Notes under the pieces: model-generated
Database searches by the model: none
The model's input: the letters and a program-made list of their open reading frames with translations, nothing else
What the model was told of the DNA's origin: nothing
Program-made: the position numbers and the translations under genes
Part shown: in pieces, positions 5,967 to 8,696 of the stretch
How positions within the stretch are numbered: the first letter of the stretch is position 1
Layout: each line of letters opens with the position of its first letter
Source of the DNA: an uncultured bacterium
GTDB lineage: Bacteria > Bacillota > Clostridia > Lachnospirales > Lachnospiraceae
DNA length: 8,696 nucleotides
Direction of reading: 5' to 3'
Assembly: GCA_905214855.1 (NCBI GenBank)
Contig: CAJMNU010000062.1
Span: forward strand, 1-8,696

Positions 5967-5998
5967 CCTTACACGCCATCTATTTTACACGCCATCTA
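5967..5998 (-). repeat. 16-bp tandem duplication at the kinase stop codon
   Basis: On the minus strand TAGATGGCGTGTAAAA (5998-5983) is followed directly by TAGATGGCGTGTAAGG (5982-5967), 14 of 16 identical. The first TAG is the stop codon of the ROK gene. The duplication creates an 8-codon reading frame (ATG GCG TGT ... GTG TAA) whose stop is 3 bases before the PHP start codon, which could affect translational coupling. It looks like a slippage event. Confidence 0.8.
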
Positions 5999-6949
5999 GT
6001 CCTGCAACATAGCAGCTCCGATAATACCAGCATCATTATCCAGTTCTGCGAGAACGATCTTTGTTTTAACTGCGGAAGTTCTTGTATACACTTGTTCATC
6101 CACTAATTGTCTTAATGGTGTCAAAAGGGCGTCTCCTGCTTTGCTGATCCCGCCCCCTATACACAGGATTTCTGGTTGGAATGTATTAATAATATCTGTA
6201 ATCCCCACACTCAGATAATAGATATAACGCTCCAGAACTTTTTGCGCTATTGTATCCCCTTTCTTGGCAGCTTCAAATACATAACGTCCCTCTAAATCCT
6301 CTATCTTCTTTACACAAAGCTCCCACAGAATACTGTCTTTTCCTTGCTCTGTCTGCATTTCCTGCTTTGCCATCCGGATCAGTGCCGTTGCTGATGCATA
6401 TGCCTCAAAGCACCCTCTTCTTCCACAATTACAAGGTTCGCCATCACATTTGATCACAAAATGTCCCATCTCTCCTGCTGCATAATTGCATCCCTCATAC
6501 AATTTTCCATCCAGAATGATTCCCCCACCGATTCCGGTTCCCAAAGTCACCATCACCATAGATTGACAATTTTTCCCACAGCCGGCAATATATTCTCCCC
6601 AAGCTGCTGCATTCGCATCATTGTCAAAATAGATAGGTTTATCAAAATACTCCTTCAAATACGTTACCAAAGGTTCATTCTCAAATCCCAGATTATTGGC
6701 ATATTCCACCATACCGGTCTCTTTATTGGCAGTCCCCGGAACGCCCAGTCCAATAGCAACAATCTCGGTCATTGGGATCTGTGCTTTCTCCAATAGAGAA
6801 AACACCAGTTTTGCCATATCATCTACTAATATCTTTGCTCCCTCTGCATAACGGGTAGGAACCGCATCGGACTGCACAATTTGGTATTTCTCGTCCACAA
6901 TTCCTGCCTTTATCGTTGTTCCTCCCAGATCAATTCCTATACTGTACAT
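5996..6949 (-). CDS. ROK-family sugar kinase (glucokinase-like)
   Basis: 317 aa, normal for the family. It carries the ATP phosphate-binding DLGGTTIKAG (residues 7-16), FDNDANAAAWGE (108-119) with the catalytic Asp111, LGTGIGGG (136-143), and the ROK sugar- and zinc-binding segment GEMGH (159-163) to CNCGRRGC (173-180), giving the His163/Cys173/Cys175/Cys180 zinc set. C-terminal ILCIGGGIS is the second ATP-binding motif. Members phosphorylate glucose or related hexoses in the cytoplasm using ATP. Overall it reads most like clostridial ROK glucokinases, but N-acetylmannosamine- or allose-type specificity is not excluded. AAGGTGA lies 6 bases before the ATG. The 129 bases between it and the ATPase gene upstream show no clear terminator or promoter, so read-through from the transporter genes is likely. 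In this cluster it would phosphorylate the sugar released from the imported substrate. Confidence 0.92.
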   Translation of the reverse strand: MYSIGIDLGGTTIKAGIVDEKYQIVQSDAVPTRYAEGAKILVDDMAKLVFSLLEKAQIPMTEIVAIGLGVPGTANKETGMVEYANNLGFENEPLVTYLKEYFDKPIYFDNDANAAAWGEYIAGCGKNCQSMVMVTLGTGIGGGIILDGKLYEGCNYAAGEMGHFVIKCDGEPCNCGRRGCFEAYASATALIRMAKQEMQTEQGKDSILWELCVKKIEDLEGRYVFEAAKKGDTIAQKVLERYIYYLSVGITDIINTFQPEILCIGGGISKAGDALLTPLRQLVDEQVYTRTSAVKTKIVLAELDNDAGIIGAAMLQD

Positions 6950-7078
6950 CCGCTATCACCTTTCATCTTTCATTTTTATTTATGCGGTATCCTGTCTGCT
7001 GTGTATCCATATGTTAGGATTTCATCTATGAACCACTGCTGCACTCATTTACAGCTAAGACTCTTTTAGGATTTCCCT

Positions 7079-8110
7079 TTATATATGTTCTATTGCTGTT
7101 TCAAACGCACTTGTCAGCTTTAATTCCTTAGCTAAATGGCATGATACAAAATGATTCTCAGCTGCCTTTTCAAAAGATGGTGTCTGATTTTTACAAATTT
7201 CTTTGCAATACCGACAGCGTCCATGGAAATAACATCCACTTGGCGGATTTGCTGGGTTAGGTATCTCTCCAATCAGCGGAATCCTCTCAATTTTTACTGT
7301 AGGGTCTGCCACAGGAACTGCGGATAACAATGCTTCTGTGTATGGATGTTTTGGATGAGCAAACAGTTCTTCCGTCTTGGCATATTCTACCATTTTTCCA
7401 AGATACATAACACCCACTCTGTCAGAAATATGTTCCACAACAGACAGATCATGGCTGATAAAAATATAGGTCAGCCCCATTTCTTCCTGAAGATCTTTTA
7501 AAAGATTGATCACCTGTGCCTGAATAGAAACATCCAAGGCAGAAACTGCCTCATCACAGACAATCACTCTTGGCTCTAACACAAGCGCCCTTGCAATCCC
7601 GATACGCTGTCTCTGACCTCCGGAAAACGCATGAGGATACCGTTTCAGATAGCTGGTATTTAAACCTACTTTTGCCGCAATATCCATTACTCTGTCTTCC
7701 ATCTCTGATTTTGACATTTTAGGATAATTTGCGATCAATGGTTCTTTGATAATATCTAAGACTGTCATACGGGGATCTAATGAAGAATATGGATCCTGAA
7801 AAATCATCTGGATCTCTTTTCTGACCTTCTTCATCTCATGTTTATCCAAGGCAATAAAATCTACTTCTCTTCCATCCTCTGTCTGATAAATTACTTTTCC
7901 TTCACTTGCCTGATGTGCACGCACAATACATCTTCCAAGCGTTGTTTTTCCACATCCAGACTCTCCTACGATACCGATCGTCTCTCCCTTTTTTATATCA
8001 AAGCTAACATCCGTCACTGCCTGCACGCAGACTCCTTTGGATGTGAAACGTTTGGAAATATGCTGAATCTGCAGGATTGGTTTTTCATTTCCTTTTTCCA
8101 TGTTTTCCAT
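7079..8110 (-). CDS. Opp/Dpp-type ABC importer, second ATPase subunit (OppF/DppF family)
   Basis: 343 aa. All ATPase motifs are intact: Walker A GESGCGKT (residues 49-56), Q-loop [10 protein letters not shown] (Gln105), signature FSGGQRQR (162-169), Walker [13 protein letters not shown] (182-193, Glu187 catalytic) and switch His220. After about residue 238 comes the oligopeptide/dipeptide C-terminal region ([15 protein letters not shown], then [11 protein letters not shown]) with five cysteines (293, 299, 302, 306, 324). It drives substrate import through membrane subunits that must lie beyond the right edge. Its ATG shares one base with the TAA of the gene before it, and AGGAGG lies 7 bases upstream, so the pair is translationally coupled. 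The family imports peptides, but also oligosaccharides in many gut and thermophilic bacteria; the sugar genes next door favour a glycan. Symbol withheld because the substrate is not known. Confidence 0.95.
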   Translation of the reverse strand: MENMEKGNEKPILQIQHISKRFTSKGVCVQAVTDVSFDIKKGETIGIVGESGCGKTTLGRCIVRAHQASEGKVIYQTEDGREVDFIALDKHEMKKVRKEIQMIFQDPYSSLDPRMTVLDIIKEPLIANYPKMSKSEMEDRVMDIAAKVGLNTSYLKRYPHAFSGGQRQRIGIARALVLEPRVIVCDEAVSALDVSIQAQVINLLKDLQEEMGLTYIFISHDLSVVEHISDRVGVMYLGKMVEYAKTEELFAHPKHPYTEALLSAVPVADPTVKIERIPLIGEIPNPANPPSGCYFHGRCRYCKEICKNQTPSFEKAAENHFVSCHLAKELKLTSAFETAIEHI

Positions 8111-8696
8111 TACGCTTCCTCCTTTTTCTTTTTATCGTACAAATGACATGCAACTTTGTGATTTTCTTCCATATCTGCTAAAACAGGATCTATACAGTTA
8201 CATACACCATCTATATGGCAGGTACATCTGTCATAAAAACCACATCCAGAAGGCAGATTCAGTGCCAGAGGCACTGTTCCTTCAATTGAAAACAATCTTT
8301 CATTCTTTGGACCGCCAATCTTATGCACAGATCCGATCAGTCCTTTTGTGTAAGGATGCTGTGGATTTGCAAAAATCTCCTCCACAGGTGCCTGCTCCAC
8401 CACTTTTCCAAGATACATAACTGCAACCTCATCACACATCTTTGCCACTGTACCAAGGTCATGTGTAATGAAAAGAATAGACATTCCCATCTCTTTTTGG
8501 AGTTCCTTCATCAACTCCAAAATCTGTGCCTGAATAGTCACATCCAATGCTGTTGTAGGCTCATCTGCGATCAGCAGATCCGGCTTACACACCAATGCCA
8601 TAGCGATCAATGCTCTTTGGAGCATACCTCCTGAAAACTCATGCGGATATTGATTATATCGCTTTTCTGCATTGGCAATTCCTACTTTTTTCATCA
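8110..8696 (-). CDS. Opp/Dpp-type ABC importer, first ATPase subunit (OppD/DppD family), C-terminal part
   Basis: Only the last 195 or so codons are in the window; the N-terminus with Walker A lies beyond 8696. Visible motifs are the signature FSGGMLQR, Walker [13 protein letters not shown] and the switch His in LFITHDL. Then comes the family C-terminal region ([29 protein letters not shown]) with a cysteine-rich stretch ([17 protein letters not shown]) and a lysine-rich tail. The DEPTTALD form and the GGMLQR signature mark the D-type subunit, paired with the F-type subunit encoded next. The MKKVG at 8694 is an internal methionine, not the start. Cytoplasmic, peripheral to the membrane complex. 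Confidence 0.95.
   Translation of the reverse strand, partial: MKKVGIANAEKRYNQYPHEFSGGMLQRALIAMALVCKPDLLIADEPTTALDVTIQAQILELMKELQKEMGMSILFITHDLGTVAKMCDEVAVMYLGKVVEQAPVEEIFANPQHPYTKGLIGSVHKIGGPKNERLFSIEGTVPLALNLPSGCGFYDRCTCHIDGVCNCIDPVLADMEENHKVACHLYDKKKKEEA
8118..8123 (-). promoter_or_regulatory. Ribosome binding site for the second ATPase, inside the first
   Basis: AGGAGG on the minus strand is embedded in the Lys-Glu-rich last codons of the D-type subunit, 7 bases before the ATG at 8110, which overlaps the stop TAA. It supports coupled translation of the two subunits and this choice of start over the in-frame ATG at 8101. Confidence 0.8.

Noticed and set aside
7014..7075. Direct repeat TTAGGATTTC at 7014-7023 and 7066-7075 in the gap before the kinase gene
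   Set aside because: Only 10 bases, 52 apart, with no symmetry or promoter nearby; too weak to call an operator.
6950..7078. Possible 15-codon ORF (MDTQQTGYRINKNER) before the kinase gene
   Set aside because: No ribosome binding site, too short, and no coding signal beyond chance.

Overview
The window looks like part of a low-GC Gram-positive gut anaerobe chromosome, most likely a Lachnospiraceae-type Clostridium relative. The evidence is AT-rich DNA, strong GGAGG-type ribosome binding sites, and protein styles typical of that group (ROK kinase with a zinc loop, Opp/Dpp ATPases, AraC regulator with an N-terminal cupin). The content is a carbohydrate-use locus. Six of the seven genes are on the minus strand; the AraC regulator is the exception.

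Layout. At 1-202 is the start of a GH27 alpha-galactosidase (minus strand, running off the left edge). Positions 203-626 hold no protein gene but are dense in structure: a 178-bp element with near-perfect 27-bp inverted ends (350-527) that resemble right ends of IS200/IS605-type (TnpB) elements, an internal hairpin, a good minus-strand promoter inside it, an 11-bp tandem repeat, and a terminator. At 627-2285 is a 552-aa cytoplasmic protein predicted to be an alpha/alpha-toroid glycan-active enzyme (minus). A 296-bp divergent intergenic region carries one promoter in each direction, a 10-bp-period repeat and a hairpin. At 2582-3493 is the AraC-family regulator (plus). A bidirectional terminator (about 3469-3507) separates it from a convergent minus-strand operon read from the right edge: Opp/Dpp-type ATPase D (partial), ATPase F, a ROK sugar kinase, a CehA/McbA-like PHP metallohydrolase, and a 228-aa protein of unknown function.

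Working model (inference). The Opp-class ABC transporter imports an oligosaccharide or glycoconjugate. The cytoplasmic toroid protein, the GH27 enzyme and the PHP metallohydrolase, none with a visible signal peptide where the N-terminus is present, break it down, and the ROK kinase phosphorylates the released sugar. The AraC regulator probably senses the substrate and controls the divergent toroid gene and perhaps the operon. The combination of a PHP metallohydrolase, a small EHV/HG/GKHA-motif protein and a toroid enzyme is not a pathway I can name. That, and the TnpB-like ends without any TnpB gene, are the two most interesting points.
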